From contig NZ_JSXI01000085.1 in NCBI RefSeq assembly GCF_000803065.1, positions 29,450-93,449 on the forward strand: 64,000 nt of DNA, read 5' to 3'. Positions 15,177 through 23,966 of this stretch are shown in pieces; positions within the stretch are counted from its first letter, which is position 1, and each line of letters opens with the position of its first letter. This DNA is from Sphingomonas sp. ERG5 (lineage in GTDB: Bacteria; Pseudomonadota; Alphaproteobacteria; Sphingomonadales; Sphingomonadaceae). The notes below the pieces were generated by a model, which worked only from the letters and a program-made list of their open reading frames with translations, had not been told where the DNA came from and did not search any database. A program made the position numbers and the translations under genes.

Positions 15177-17336
15177 ATGCGCCGTGCGCTACTCACCCTT
15201 TTGCCGCTTCTTTTCACCACGCCCGCCTTTGCCGCCGGCCAGACCACGGAAACCGCTGCCCCCATGCCGAAGCCGACCTATCCCGAAACCCGCAAGGTCG
15301 ATCAGGTTGACGAACAATTCGGCGTGAAGGTCGCCGACCCATATCGCTGGCTCGAGAATGACGTGCGCACCGATCCGGAGGTCGCGGCATGGGTTGCGGC
15401 AGAGAATAAGGTTACCAACGCCTATCTCGCCACCTTGCCCGGCCGCGACATCTTCAAGGAGCGCCTGAAGCAGCTGATGGATTATGAGCGCTTCGGCTTG
15501 CCGGAGAAAAAGGGTAATCGCTATTTCTACAGCCATAACAGCGGCTTGCAGAATCAGGCCGTGCTGTACGTCCGGGACGGGGTGAATGGCGAAGGCCGTG
15601 TCCTGATCGACCCCAACAGCTGGTCGAAGGACGGCGCCACCGCGCTGGCCGAATGGGTCCCGTCGGAGGATGGCAGCAAGATTGTCTATTCGATTCAGGA
15701 TGGCGGCACCGACTGGCGCACGCTCAAGGTGCTCGACGTCGCGACCGGCGCGATTGCCGGCGACACGATCGAATGGGTGAAATTCTCCGCCTTCGCCTGG
15801 GCCAAGAATGGATCGGGCTTTTATTATTCCCGCTTTCCGGTCGCGACGGGCGAAAAGAAGTTCCAGGCGCTGAACGAGAACCAGAAAATCTACTTCCACA
15901 AGCTCGGCACCGCGCAAAGCGCCGACACGCTGATCTATGCGACGCCCGAAACGCCACGGCGCAACCATCAGGTGCAGGTCACCGATGATGGCAAGTGGCT
16001 GGTCATCACCACTACCGAGGGCACCGACAATCGATACGAAATGACGGTCATCGACCTGACCGCGCCGAAGCTCGCGCCGCGCACCATCTTCAAGGGGCTC
16101 GAGAATGAATGGAGCTATGCCGGCAATCAGGGCTTCAACTTCTTCTGGGTGACCAACAAGGATGCCCCGCGCTCGCGCATCGTGTCGACCAACCTCGCCA
16201 CGCGTTCGGCCGTGCCGCCGATCGTCGAGATCGTGCCGCAGGACAAGGCAGTGCTTGATGGTGCGGGAATCGTCGGCGGCACGCTGATCGCGTCCTATCT
16301 TGCCGATGTGAAGACCGAAGTCCGCCGCTTCACCCTGGCTGGCAAGCCAGATGGCGTGGTGGCATTGCCCGGTATCGGCAAGGCGGCCGGGTTCGGCGGG
16401 GAGGCCGATGATCCCGAGACCTTCTATTCCTTCACCAGCTTCGCCACGCCGACCACGATCTATCGCTACGATGTGAAGACTGGCCAATCCACGCCCTGGG
16501 CCACACCCAAGGTCGCGTTCGATCCGTCGCTTTTTGACGTGTCGCAGCGCTTCTATGCGTCGAAGGACGGCACGCGTGTGCCGATGTTCGTCGTACGGCG
16601 CAAGGATGTGACCGGGCCGGCGCCGACCCTGCTTTACGCCTATGGCGGCTTCAACATCTCGATGACGCCCAGTTTCTCGGCGACGCGCATCGCCTGGCTC
16701 GAACAGGGCGGGGTGCTGGCGGTCGCGAATATTCGCGGCGGGGGCGAATATGGCAAGGAATGGCATGATGGCGGCCGCCTCGCCAGGAAGCAGAATGTGT
16801 TCGACGATTTCATCGCGGCGGGCGAATATCTGAAGGCCGAAGGACTCACGTCGAAGGACGGCCTGGTCATTCAGGGCGGATCGAATGGCGGCTTGCTGGT
16901 CGGCGCGGTGACCAATCAGCGCCCCGACCTGTTCGCCGCCGCGCTGCCCGCGGTCGGCGTAATGGACATGCTGCGCTTCGACCGCTGGACCGCCGGGCGT
17001 TATTGGGTCGACGATTATGGCTATCCGTCGAAAGAGGCCGATTTCAGGACGCTCTACGCCTATTCGCCGTATCATAATGTGAAGGGCGGCAAGCCTTATC
17101 CGGCGATCCTGGTGGCAACGGCGGACACCGACGACCGCGTCGTACCCGGACACAGCTTCAAATACACCGCAGCGCTGCAGGCGGCGGATATCGGCGACCG
17201 GCCCCACCTTGCCCGAATCGAGACCCGCGCCGGCCATGGCAGCGGCAAGCCGACCGACAAGATCATCGCCGAAGCGGCCGATGACTGGGCCTTTGCCGCG
17301 AAATGGACCGGGCTGACGGTCAAGCCGATCCAGTGA
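15177..17336 (+). CDS. Secreted prolyl oligopeptidase (S9 family)
   Basis: It cleaves peptides after proline. The 719-aa precursor has a Sec signal peptide (MRRALLTLLPLLFTTPAFA), then the N-terminal TYPETRKVDQVDEQFGVKVADPYRWLEND segment and a seven-bladed propeller (about 90-430). A C-terminal alpha/beta hydrolase domain carries the nucleophile in QGGSNGGLLVGA (Ser about 569), Asp about 652 in ADTDDRVVP and His about 687 in RAGHGSGKPT. Length and motifs match the periplasmic prolyl endopeptidases described from sphingomonads. Start ATG 15177 gives the signal peptide. An upstream in-frame start would mask it. Confidence 0.95.
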   Translation: MRRALLTLLPLLFTTPAFAAGQTTETAAPMPKPTYPETRKVDQVDEQFGVKVADPYRWLENDVRTDPEVAAWVAAENKVTNAYLATLPGRDIFKERLKQLMDYERFGLPEKKGNRYFYSHNSGLQNQAVLYVRDGVNGEGRVLIDPNSWSKDGATALAEWVPSEDGSKIVYSIQDGGTDWRTLKVLDVATGAIAGDTIEWVKFSAFAWAKNGSGFYYSRFPVATGEKKFQALNENQKIYFHKLGTAQSADTLIYATPETPRRNHQVQVTDDGKWLVITTTEGTDNRYEMTVIDLTAPKLAPRTIFKGLENEWSYAGNQGFNFFWVTNKDAPRSRIVSTNLATRSAVPPIVEIVPQDKAVLDGAGIVGGTLIASYLADVKTEVRRFTLAGKPDGVVALPGIGKAAGFGGEADDPETFYSFTSFATPTTIYRYDVKTGQSTPWATPKVAFDPSLFDVSQRFYASKDGTRVPMFVVRRKDVTGPAPTLLYAYGGFNISMTPSFSATRIAWLEQGGVLAVANIRGGGEYGKEWHDGGRLARKQNVFDDFIAAGEYLKAEGLTSKDGLVIQGGSNGGLLVGAVTNQRPDLFAAALPAVGVMDMLRFDRWTAGRYWVDDYGYPSKEADFRTLYAYSPYHNVKGGKPYPAILVATADTDDRVVPGHSFKYTAALQAADIGDRPHLARIETRAGHGSGKPTDKIIAEAADDWAFAAKWTGLTVKPIQ

Positions 17337-18031
17337 TTCCACGGGTCATATGGTCGGTCATGGGTGGCACGGCACTGGCCTTGGTGCCAGTGCCTGCTGC
17401 CGCCGCGGGGCAGGACAAGATCGTCTTGCTCGACGATATGATCGATCACACGCCAAAGCCGATAACGCCGAAATGTGAGATGCATATCTGGCCGACGGAC
17501 AAATTCGGCGTGACCGTGGATAGCGGGTCGACCGGCCTGCTCGGCTTTATTCTGGTCGCAAACCTTCATGGCAAAAGAAAAGGACAATATAGTTCGGCGA
17601 TGCCGGTCTCACTGGCGAAAGCGCGTCAGGTGGAATTGATGTCGAGATTTGATCTGGCGCGACTGAAGGGGATGGTGGATCCCCTCATTGTCTTCAATGG
17701 CGACACGCTACTCGACAGCGAAACATCCTTTTATCGCAATCAATCCAAGACAATGAAACAGCCGAGCCCGGGAACCATGTGTCGCGGCGATATTACCGTC
17801 AATGCGGTGAATTTGAAATCCATCAGCACGGAAACGGCATTGACGGTAAGCTTGTCATATCGTGCCGTGGGAGAAGATGGAAAAAAGTTAAAAGACATTG
17901 ATGACAAGATTGATGTTCATCTTACGCTCTACAAGGACAATCGGCCGGATATAGAGATGCGGAGGGACGCGGAGCTGGTTGGTTCATTCATGGGGGCATT
18001 TGGTCAGTTTTTGAACAAACACGATCACTAG
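17333..18031 (+). CDS. Exported protein of unknown function
   Basis: The product of about 232 aa reads from GTG 17333, overlapping the oligopeptidase stop by 4 nt, so it is translationally coupled to it. A signal peptide is visible (VIWSVMGGTALALVPVPAAAAG). The mature part is beta-rich and polar with a Cys pair (KCEMHIWPTDK and GTMCRGDI) and no motif I recognise. Its second half is visibly richer in A/T than its neighbours (for example 17700-18000), hinting at different origin. Coupling suggests a role alongside the secreted peptidase. Function unknown. Confidence 0.7.
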   Translation: MIPRVIWSVMGGTALALVPVPAAAAGQDKIVLLDDMIDHTPKPITPKCEMHIWPTDKFGVTVDSGSTGLLGFILVANLHGKRKGQYSSAMPVSLAKARQVELMSRFDLARLKGMVDPLIVFNGDTLLDSETSFYRNQSKTMKQPSPGTMCRGDITVNAVNLKSISTETALTVSLSYRAVGEDGKKLKDIDDKIDVHLTLYKDNRPDIEMRRDAELVGSFMGAFGQFLNKHDH

Positions 18032-18179
18032 CAAGGCGCGATGTTTACCCGAGCGGATGCCGGCGGCGCATCAGCGTGACGTCAGCCCGCCTCTCGTCGC
18101 GACCCGCTGATCCGGCCCTTCTCTTGGCCGCGCATGGGGAGGGGGTTCACTCTGGCGGCTCATCTGCTATCCGCTGGTC

Positions 18180-19748
18180 ATGACACAGCCAGCACCCTTC
18201 AACCCCGATTCCATCCTGATCGTCGATTTCGGCAGCCAGGTGACTCAGCTCATCGCGCGCCGCGTGCGGGAAGCGGGGGTCTATAGTGAGATCGCGCCGT
18301 TCCAGTCCGCCGAAGCGGCGTTCGAGCGGATGCAGCCCAAGGGCATCATCCTGTCGGGCAGTCCGGCCTCGGTGCTGGATGCCGACAGCCCGCGCGTGCC
18401 GCAGGTGATTCTCGACAGCGGCCTGCCGATCCTCGGCATCTGCTATGGCCAGCAAGTGCTGATGGCGCAGCTGGGCGGCATCGTCACATTGGGCGACAGC
18501 GGCGAGTTCGGCCATGCGGTGATCGAGGTGAGCGACCGTTGCTCGCTGTTCGACGGTTTATGGGCTGAGGGCGAAAGCCATCAGGTGTGGATGAGCCATG
18601 GCGACAAGGTCAGCGCGCTCGCCCCCGGCTTCCGGCCCGTCGCCGCCAGCCCGGGCGCGCCTTATGCGGTGATCGCCGATGACGACCGGCGTTATTACGC
18701 CATGCAGTTTCACCCGGAAGTGGTGCACACACCGGGCGGCGGCAGGTTGATCGCCAATTTCGCGCGCCATGTCTGCGGCCTGACCGGCGACTGGACGATG
18801 GCCGAGTTCCGCGCGACCAAGATCGCCGAGATCCGCGCGCAGGTCGGCAAGGGCAAGGTGATTTGCGGCCTGTCCGGCGGGGTCGATTCGGCGGTCGCGG
18901 CGGTGCTGATCCATGAGGCGATCGGCGAGCAGCTCACCTGCGTGTTCGTCGATCACGGCCTGATGCGCTCGGGCGAGGCCGATCAGGTCGTTGGCCTGTT
19001 CCGCAATCACTACAATATCCCGCTGGTCCATGTGAATGCCGAGACGCTATTCCTGAACGGGCTGGCCGGGATCACCGATCCGGAGGCCAAGCGCAAATTC
19101 ATCGGCGCGACCTTCATCGATGTGTTCGAGGCCGAGGCGAAGAAGATCGGCGGCGCGGAATTCCTCGCTCAGGGCACGCTTTATCCCGACGTGATCGAAA
19201 GCGTGAGCTTCACTGGCGGCCCGTCGGTGACGATCAAGAGCCACCATAATGTCGGCGGCTTGCCCGAACGCATGAACATGAAGCTGGTCGAGCCGCTGCG
19301 CGAATTGTTCAAGGACGAAGTGCGCGCGCTGGGCCGCGAACTCGGCCTGACCGATGCGTTCGTCGGGCGGCATCCTTTCCCTGGGCCGGGCCTGGCGATC
19401 CGCATCCCCGGCGAAGTGACGCGCGAGCGCTGCGACATCTTGCGCAAGGCCGATGCGATCTATCTCGAGGAAATCCGCAACGCGGGGCTCTACGACGCGA
19501 TCTGGCAAGCCTTCGCCGTGCTGCTGCCGGTGCGCACGGTGGGCGTGATGGGCGACGGACGGACTTACGACTTCGTGCTCGCGTTGCGCGCCGTCACCTC
19601 GACCGACGGCATGACCGCGGCGGCCTATCAATTCCCCGGCGACTTTCTGCCGCGCGTCGCGACGCGGATCGTCAATGAGGTGAAGGGCATCAACCGCGTG
19701 ACCTATGACTATACGTCGAAGCCGCCGGGCACGATCGAGTGGGAGTGA
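18180..19748 (+). CDS. guaA: GMP synthase (glutamine-hydrolysing)
   Basis: It converts XMP to GMP using glutamine and ATP, the last step of GMP synthesis. The 522-aa product has a class I glutaminase domain (nucleophile Cys88 in GICYGQQ, His/Glu in MQFHPEVVHT near 180), the ATP pyrophosphatase PP-loop GLSGGVDSAVAA around residue 230, and the C-terminal dimerisation domain ending in the family-typical PPGTIEWE. Full length. Its last 18 bases recur at 22760-22777 (see separate entries), the pattern left by elements that integrate at guaA. Confidence 0.98.
   Translation: MTQPAPFNPDSILIVDFGSQVTQLIARRVREAGVYSEIAPFQSAEAAFERMQPKGIILSGSPASVLDADSPRVPQVILDSGLPILGICYGQQVLMAQLGGIVTLGDSGEFGHAVIEVSDRCSLFDGLWAEGESHQVWMSHGDKVSALAPGFRPVAASPGAPYAVIADDDRRYYAMQFHPEVVHTPGGGRLIANFARHVCGLTGDWTMAEFRATKIAEIRAQVGKGKVICGLSGGVDSAVAAVLIHEAIGEQLTCVFVDHGLMRSGEADQVVGLFRNHYNIPLVHVNAETLFLNGLAGITDPEAKRKFIGATFIDVFEAEAKKIGGAEFLAQGTLYPDVIESVSFTGGPSVTIKSHHNVGGLPERMNMKLVEPLRELFKDEVRALGRELGLTDAFVGRHPFPGPGLAIRIPGEVTRERCDILRKADAIYLEEIRNAGLYDAIWQAFAVLLPVRTVGVMGDGRTYDFVLALRAVTSTDGMTAAAYQFPGDFLPRVATRIVNEVKGINRVTYDYTSKPPGTIEWE
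19731..19748 (+). repeat. Candidate att site, copy 1 (guaA 3' end)
   Basis: The terminal guaA bases ACGATCGAGTGGGAGTGA recur at 22760-22777 with 17 of 18 identical. The 3' end of guaA is an established integration site for genomic islands in several bacteria. I read this as the left junction. The stop codon and coding sense are preserved in both copies. Confidence 0.55.
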
Positions 19749-19898
19749 TTCCGGCCTGCGCGACAAGATACGATCCCTGGTGCATGTTGATCTTCAGGTG
19801 ATGCCGGCCCGCGAACGGTGATTTCCTGCGCTTTCGGTGCTGGAAAACCGCTATTCTCGCCACCTCCTCTGGGCGTTGCGGCACCGCCGGAGAAAAAC

Positions 19899-20813
19899 AT
19901 GCCCAGTTTTCAAGCCCGCGCTCTTGGGGTCGTCATTTCGCTCATCGGCGTGAGGCGGATGTGGGATCCGGAGCGTCTCGAGCGGACGATTTCCAAAGAC
20001 CGTCGCAAAGGCGCGGCGCAGCCCTCCGCCGGCCTTGAGAGGCGCTTTGTCGTCCGTAAAGAACAAGTCATGGGCCAGGATGTTTTCACGCTGAGCCCGA
20101 GCGGCCGCTTGGCCCGGCGACCGATCCTCTACCTTCATGGCGGAGGTTTTGTGATGTCCATCACTGAGCCTCACTGGGGCTTCATTGGGGAAATGGCGGA
20201 CCAGCTGGACGCCATTATGACCGTGCCGATCTACCCGCTGGCGCCCGAATGCAGCATGGACGATACGCTCGCCGCCCTGGTTCCGCTCTATACAAATCTC
20301 GTCCGGCAGTATCCGGACACACTGACGATCATGGGGGACTCCTCGGGCGCCAACCTGGCGCTCGTCCTGGCGACGATCGGCCGCGACCAGGGGAGTCCGT
20401 TGCCTGCCCAAATCGTCCTGATTTCCCCGGGAGTGGACTTTTCCTTCTCCGATCCGGCCCAGCTTGCGATCGACAAGGTGGATCCAATTCTCAGCCTTCG
20501 CGGCTTGCGTGCACTCGGGCCAATTCACGCCGGCAGTTATGACATTCGCGACCCGAAGATCAGCCCCTTGTTCGCAAACCTGCGGGGGTTGCCGTCTGTG
20601 GCCATATTCACGGGCACCCGGGACCTGCTCAATCCCGATGCGCGCGCGCTCCGTACAGCGCTGACCGCTGTCGGCAATCCTCCGGTATTTTTCGAATACC
20701 CCGACATGCTGCATGTATGGCCGCTGTTTCCGCTGCCCGAAGCCGGACGGGCTCGACACCAGATCGCGGACTTCGTGAAGCAGTGCGAGCAGGCCGTCAC
20801 CGCGTCGGTATGA
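19899..20813 (+). CDS. Alpha/beta hydrolase, hormone-sensitive-lipase-like (HSL family)
   Basis: The 304-aa protein is an esterase/lipase of the bacterial HSL family: the oxyanion motif YLHGGGFVMS (around residue 75), the nucleophile elbow GDSSGANLAL (GDSAG type), an Asp in GTRDLLNPDAR and a His in DMLHVWPLF complete the triad. Such enzymes hydrolyse short acyl esters in the cytoplasm. ATG 19899 is preferred because GGAGAAAAAC precedes it. The longer open frame from 19818 has no such signal. It lies inside the segment bounded by guaA-end repeats. Confidence 0.88.
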   Translation: MPSFQARALGVVISLIGVRRMWDPERLERTISKDRRKGAAQPSAGLERRFVVRKEQVMGQDVFTLSPSGRLARRPILYLHGGGFVMSITEPHWGFIGEMADQLDAIMTVPIYPLAPECSMDDTLAALVPLYTNLVRQYPDTLTIMGDSSGANLALVLATIGRDQGSPLPAQIVLISPGVDFSFSDPAQLAIDKVDPILSLRGLRALGPIHAGSYDIRDPKISPLFANLRGLPSVAIFTGTRDLLNPDARALRTALTAVGNPPVFFEYPDMLHVWPLFPLPEAGRARHQIADFVKQCEQAVTASV

Positions 20814-20900
20814 TAGCCTTCGTTGGAAGAGAGGCGGTCGCTCAAGGAAGGTCAGGTCCGGAACCGCCTCCAGGCGACTCAAGCGCCATCTCTAGCATAG

Positions 20901-21890
20901 TCACCGGCCAATCAACTTATCGGCCTTGGACAGATTCTCGACGGGTGACGCAAAGAACCGCCGCAGCTCGTTGGCAACCAGCCCTGGCTTGCCGACATTG
21001 TCGGCTGCCATATGACCGATAGCCTTGAGCGCCACCCGCTCCGCCTGCGGCAGCTCGCGCTGCAACGCATCGAGCGCCATGCCCAGATATTGGTTGGAAT
21101 TGTCGCCGCCCATCAGCAGCACCGGCAGGCCGATTGCGCCGAAGCGCTGCGCCTGACCCGAAGTGGCGGCGACGAGCCGTATGTCGTAATGGACGGTCGG
21201 CACCAGCTCGCGGATGGCGGCGGCGGCCTCGCCGGTGCCGCGCAGGGCCATCCGCATCAGCAACCTGAGCAGTGGCCGGGGCAGGTTGGTGAACCAGTCG
21301 CGCCGGTCGCCGGTACCCTTCATTGCCGCAATCATGGCGCCAGCGAGGTCGCCGGCCGCGAGATCGGCCTCGTAGCGCGGCGCGAAATCGAGCGGCGATG
21401 GCGACCCCACCGGCACCGGCGGCTCGTAGAGCGCAATTCTATCGAAAGCCTGCGGATGGCGCAGCGCCGTCCACAGCGTGGCGATGGCGCCCGAGCTCAG
21501 CGCGAATATGTCGCGCGCGCTTGTTTGCGCCAGCACCGCCGACAGATCGTCGACCTCGGTATCGATGCCATAGTTTGCTCCTGGCGGGCCGCTGAGGCCT
21601 CGTCCGCGCCGGTCCGGCAAATAGAGCGTGAAGCGGTCGGCCAAAAACTCGGCGAGCCGCGTGAAATTGAGGCTGCTCTGCATGGCGCCCGGCAGCAGAA
21701 CCAGGCCGGGACCGACCCCGATCTGCCGATAGCCAATAATGGTGCCGTCGCGCGAGGTTGCGTGATCGATCGACCATCGGGTCGGCCGCGCCTCGCGCAC
21801 GGCCACCGTCGCGTTGGCCCGAACCAGCTCCGGAGCTGGCGCCAAGCCGACCGGCCGACCTCCCGCTATTGTGACGTCAGATTCGTCCAT
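20901..21890 (-). CDS. Alpha/beta hydrolase fold protein
   Basis: The 329-aa protein has the classical fold: DGTIIGYRQIGVGPGLVLLPG strand-loop at about 48-68, LYLPDRRGRGLSG after strand 5, and VLLMGGDNSNQY with a late His in ALKAIGHMAADN. The nucleophile position reads ALSSGAIATLWTA, a Ser within SSGA. The N-terminal 35 residues have no homology I know. Substrate unknown. It is divergent from a TetR gene with conspicuous operator-like repeats between them, so it is probably that regulator's target. Confidence 0.8.
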   Translation of the reverse strand: MDESDVTIAGGRPVGLAPAPELVRANATVAVREARPTRWSIDHATSRDGTIIGYRQIGVGPGLVLLPGAMQSSLNFTRLAEFLADRFTLYLPDRRGRGLSGPPGANYGIDTEVDDLSAVLAQTSARDIFALSSGAIATLWTALRHPQAFDRIALYEPPVPVGSPSPLDFAPRYEADLAAGDLAGAMIAAMKGTGDRRDWFTNLPRPLLRLLMRMALRGTGEAAAAIRELVPTVHYDIRLVAATSGQAQRFGAIGLPVLLMGGDNSNQYLGMALDALQRELPQAERVALKAIGHMAADNVGKPGLVANELRRFFASPVENLSKADKLIGR

Positions 21891-21901
21891 TCAAGAACCT
21901 T

Positions 21902-21954
21902 GATACAGTGTTCGCAGTATCCTATATATGATACTGGGTACACTGTTCGCAATA
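21902..21954. promoter_or_regulatory. Operator-like repeats between the hydrolase and TetR genes
   Basis: Two direct repeats, TACAGTGTTCGCA (21904-21916) and TACACTGTTCGCA (21939-21951), are spaced 35 bp start to start. Between them lies a perfect dyad CAGTATC-N8-GATACTG (21915-21936). This nested arrangement in a 75-nt divergent promoter fits a TetR binding region controlling both genes. Confidence 0.55.
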
Positions 21955-21965
21955 GGGGAAATGCA

Positions 21966-22697
21966 TTGGCCGAAACCGTCGTTCCATCGGTTATCTGGAT
22001 GCGCCCAACACGCGGCAGCCGAGGCCCACAGCCTTCGCGTGACCGCGAGGCGATCACCAGAACGGCCATCACCATTGCCGACCGCGAAGGCGTCGCGGCC
22101 GTCTCGATGCGCCGTATCGCAGCCGAGATCGGTACCGGTACGAGTTCGCTTTACCGCTATTTCGCGCGCAAAGACGATCTGCTGAACCTGATGGTCGATG
22201 GCGCGCTTGCCGGTGGCGACTCTCGGTCGTCCGGCGATTGGCGAGCGGATATGCGCCAGGTCGCCGAGGGATTGCGGGCGCGATTCAAGGACCACCCCTG
22301 GCTTTGTTCGGCACTCGCAGGCAAGCCGACCCTCGGGCCGAACAGGATGCGGACGCTCGAACAATCGCTGTCCCTACTTGAGGCCACAAAACTAAGTCTG
22401 ACCGAGCGGTTGACGATAATCGATACGGTCGCGTCATATGTGCGTGGCTACGTCGCTTCCGAAGTCGCCGACATTGCCGCTCGCGCACAATCAGGCCTTG
22501 CCGAAGAGCAATGGGATTCCGATCAGGCCGAATATGCCGAATCGCTCAAGAGATCCGGGAGTTATCCGCTTTCTGCGGCCTTGTTCATTGAGCTTGAGAA
22601 AACCGAGTCCGAGCACCGTCAAAGCGAAGGCTTTTCCGCAGGCCTGGATATCATCCTTGATGGCATCCAGGTTCGGCTCAATCTTCGGAGGCTCTGA
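21966..22697 (+). CDS. TetR-family regulator
   Basis: The product has the TetR N-terminal HTH: REAITRTAITIADREGVAAVSMRRIAAEIGTGTSSLYRYFARKDDLLNL, followed by a helical ligand domain similar to the TetR_C class (DWRADMRQVAEGLRARFKDHPWL). With the TTG at 21966 (AGGGG ribosome binding site 8 nt upstream) it is 243 aa. The first ATG, 21999, would give 232 aa with a weaker site. It probably represses the divergent alpha/beta hydrolase. Confidence 0.85.
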   Translation: MAETVVPSVIWMRPTRGSRGPQPSRDREAITRTAITIADREGVAAVSMRRIAAEIGTGTSSLYRYFARKDDLLNLMVDGALAGGDSRSSGDWRADMRQVAEGLRARFKDHPWLCSALAGKPTLGPNRMRTLEQSLSLLEATKLSLTERLTIIDTVASYVRGYVASEVADIAARAQSGLAEEQWDSDQAEYAESLKRSGSYPLSAALFIELEKTESEHRQSEGFSAGLDIILDGIQVRLNLRRL

Positions 22698-22759
22698 GGT
22701 TTCAACGTGTCTGCGACGGCAATATTCTCATTGGTTATAAACAGCTTGATCCTCTGCCG

Positions 22760-22777
22760 ACGATCGAGTGGGAATGA
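22760..22777 (+). repeat. Candidate att site, copy 2 (displaced guaA end)
   Basis: ACGATCGAGTGGGAATGA matches the guaA 3' terminus (19731-19748) at 17 of 18 positions and, read in guaA frame, gives the same TIEWE-stop peptide, although no guaA gene precedes it. It sits in an otherwise empty 175-nt gap (22698-22872) where I see nothing else. The 3.0 kb between copies holds two hydrolases and a TetR but no integrase. Confidence 0.55.
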
Positions 22778-22872
22778 AGGTATCGCGACGGTTCATGTCG
22801 ACGTCAGCTGCGTCGGCACATCCTTCATGGCCCCTTCCTTGAACCACGGGGCTCATTGAATCCTGTCAGGGT

Positions 22873-23526
22873 CTAGGTCGCGGCGGCCGAATCCGCCTTG
22901 GCAAAATGCGCCATCTGGTCCGCATGCGCCTTGACGAACGCCGGGCGGGCGGTCGCGCGGGCGACATAGGCGCGGCAGGCGGGATATGGCGCCAGTCCGT
23001 CGAACCGATCGACCAGGCGCAGCACATCCGCCATGAGAATGTCGGCGATGGAGAAGGTCCCGACCAGCCATTCGCTTCCCTCCAGGACCGTTTCCATGTG
23101 CTTGAGCCGGGCTTCAAGGAACGAATCGAAAAACTTTCGTATTGGCGTTTCTTCGGTGTCGCCTGAGAATTTGAAGAAGGACCAGGGCTGGCTCGCGGCC
23201 TCGACCGAAGCGAGCGCTGCGAACAGCCATTCCCTGGCGTCGCTGCGGCCGCGCCGATCCGTCGGCATCAGCTTGTCGCTCAACTCGCCGAGGTGGAGCA
23301 GCCCCGCACCGCTCTCGAAGATCGAGAGGTCGCCATCGATCAGCCACGGCACCTGGCCAAAGGGTTGGTGCGCGAAATGGTCCGGGCCCCGATCTCGAAA
23401 CGGCGTACTCTCGACCCGATAGGGCAGGCCGGCTTCCTCCAGCGCCCAGCGCAACCTGATGTCGCGGACAAAGCCGCGCGGCATCTCGGGAACCCAGTCA
23501 TAGGTGATGACGGTCAGGTCGCTCAT
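22873..23526 (-). CDS. Glutathione S-transferase-like protein
   Basis: The 217-aa product has a thioredoxin-fold N-terminal half (TVITYDWVPEMPRGFVRDIRLRWALEEAGLPYRVE, and the cis-Pro/Ser segment GQVPWLIDGDLSIFESGAGLLHL) and an all-helical C-terminal domain (SEWLVGTFSIADILMADVL, the usual N-capping box region). GSTs conjugate glutathione to electrophiles. It is third in an ArsR-SRPBCC-GST operon with 4-nt overlaps, so it is likely under that ArsR's control. Confidence 0.88.
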   Translation of the reverse strand: MSDLTVITYDWVPEMPRGFVRDIRLRWALEEAGLPYRVESTPFRDRGPDHFAHQPFGQVPWLIDGDLSIFESGAGLLHLGELSDKLMPTDRRGRSDAREWLFAALASVEAASQPWSFFKFSGDTEETPIRKFFDSFLEARLKHMETVLEGSEWLVGTFSIADILMADVLRLVDRFDGLAPYPACRAYVARATARPAFVKAHADQMAHFAKADSAAAT

Positions 23527-23966
23527 TCTTTCTCTCCAAGGAAAATCGGCAATTTGTCGAGCAGGCCGCTCCAGCCCAGCTCATGGCTTTGACGCGCGTC
23601 TTCGTCGGGCAGATGCGCGTGGATCAGCGTCAGCTCGGTGCCGCCGTCGAGCGGCCTGAGCAGGAATGTCACCAGCGATTCCCGTTCGGGCATGCCGGCC
23701 CATTCCCAGGTGAACACCAGCTTCCGCTCGGGCAGCACGTCGCGATACACGCCGGTGGGATTATGCTCCTCCCCGTTCAGCAGCCGGAAGATGATGCTGA
23801 ACCGGCCGCCCGGTCGCACATCGGCCTCGACCTTCAGCGTCGGCCCGGCATCGGGGCCCCACCATTGCAGCATCTGTTCGGGCCGGGTGATCGCCGCCCA
23901 CACCTTGGCGGGCGAGGCCTTGACCTTGCGGACGATGGTCACGCTGGGCAGGCTGGAGGTCATCAC
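23523..23966 (-). CDS. AHSA1/SRPBCC-domain protein
   Basis: A 147-aa protein with the AHSA1 pattern: VTIVRKVKASPAKVWAAITRPEQMLQWWGP at the N-terminus and LDGGTELTLIHAHLPDEDARQSHELGWSGLLDKL at the C-terminus. The fold holds hydrophobic ligands and is very often encoded next to ArsR regulators, as here. It overlaps both neighbours by 4 nt. Ligand unknown. Confidence 0.88.
   Translation of the reverse strand: MMTSSLPSVTIVRKVKASPAKVWAAITRPEQMLQWWGPDAGPTLKVEADVRPGGRFSIIFRLLNGEEHNPTGVYRDVLPERKLVFTWEWAGMPERESLVTFLLRPLDGGTELTLIHAHLPDEDARQSHELGWSGLLDKLPIFLGEKE

Noticed and set aside
15189..17342. 717-aa open frame antisense to the prolyl oligopeptidase
   Set aside because: Complete catalytic triad on the other strand; no recognisable motif here.
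22698..22872. tRNA gene as the att site
   Set aside because: No cloverleaf can be formed; the repeat matches the guaA end instead.
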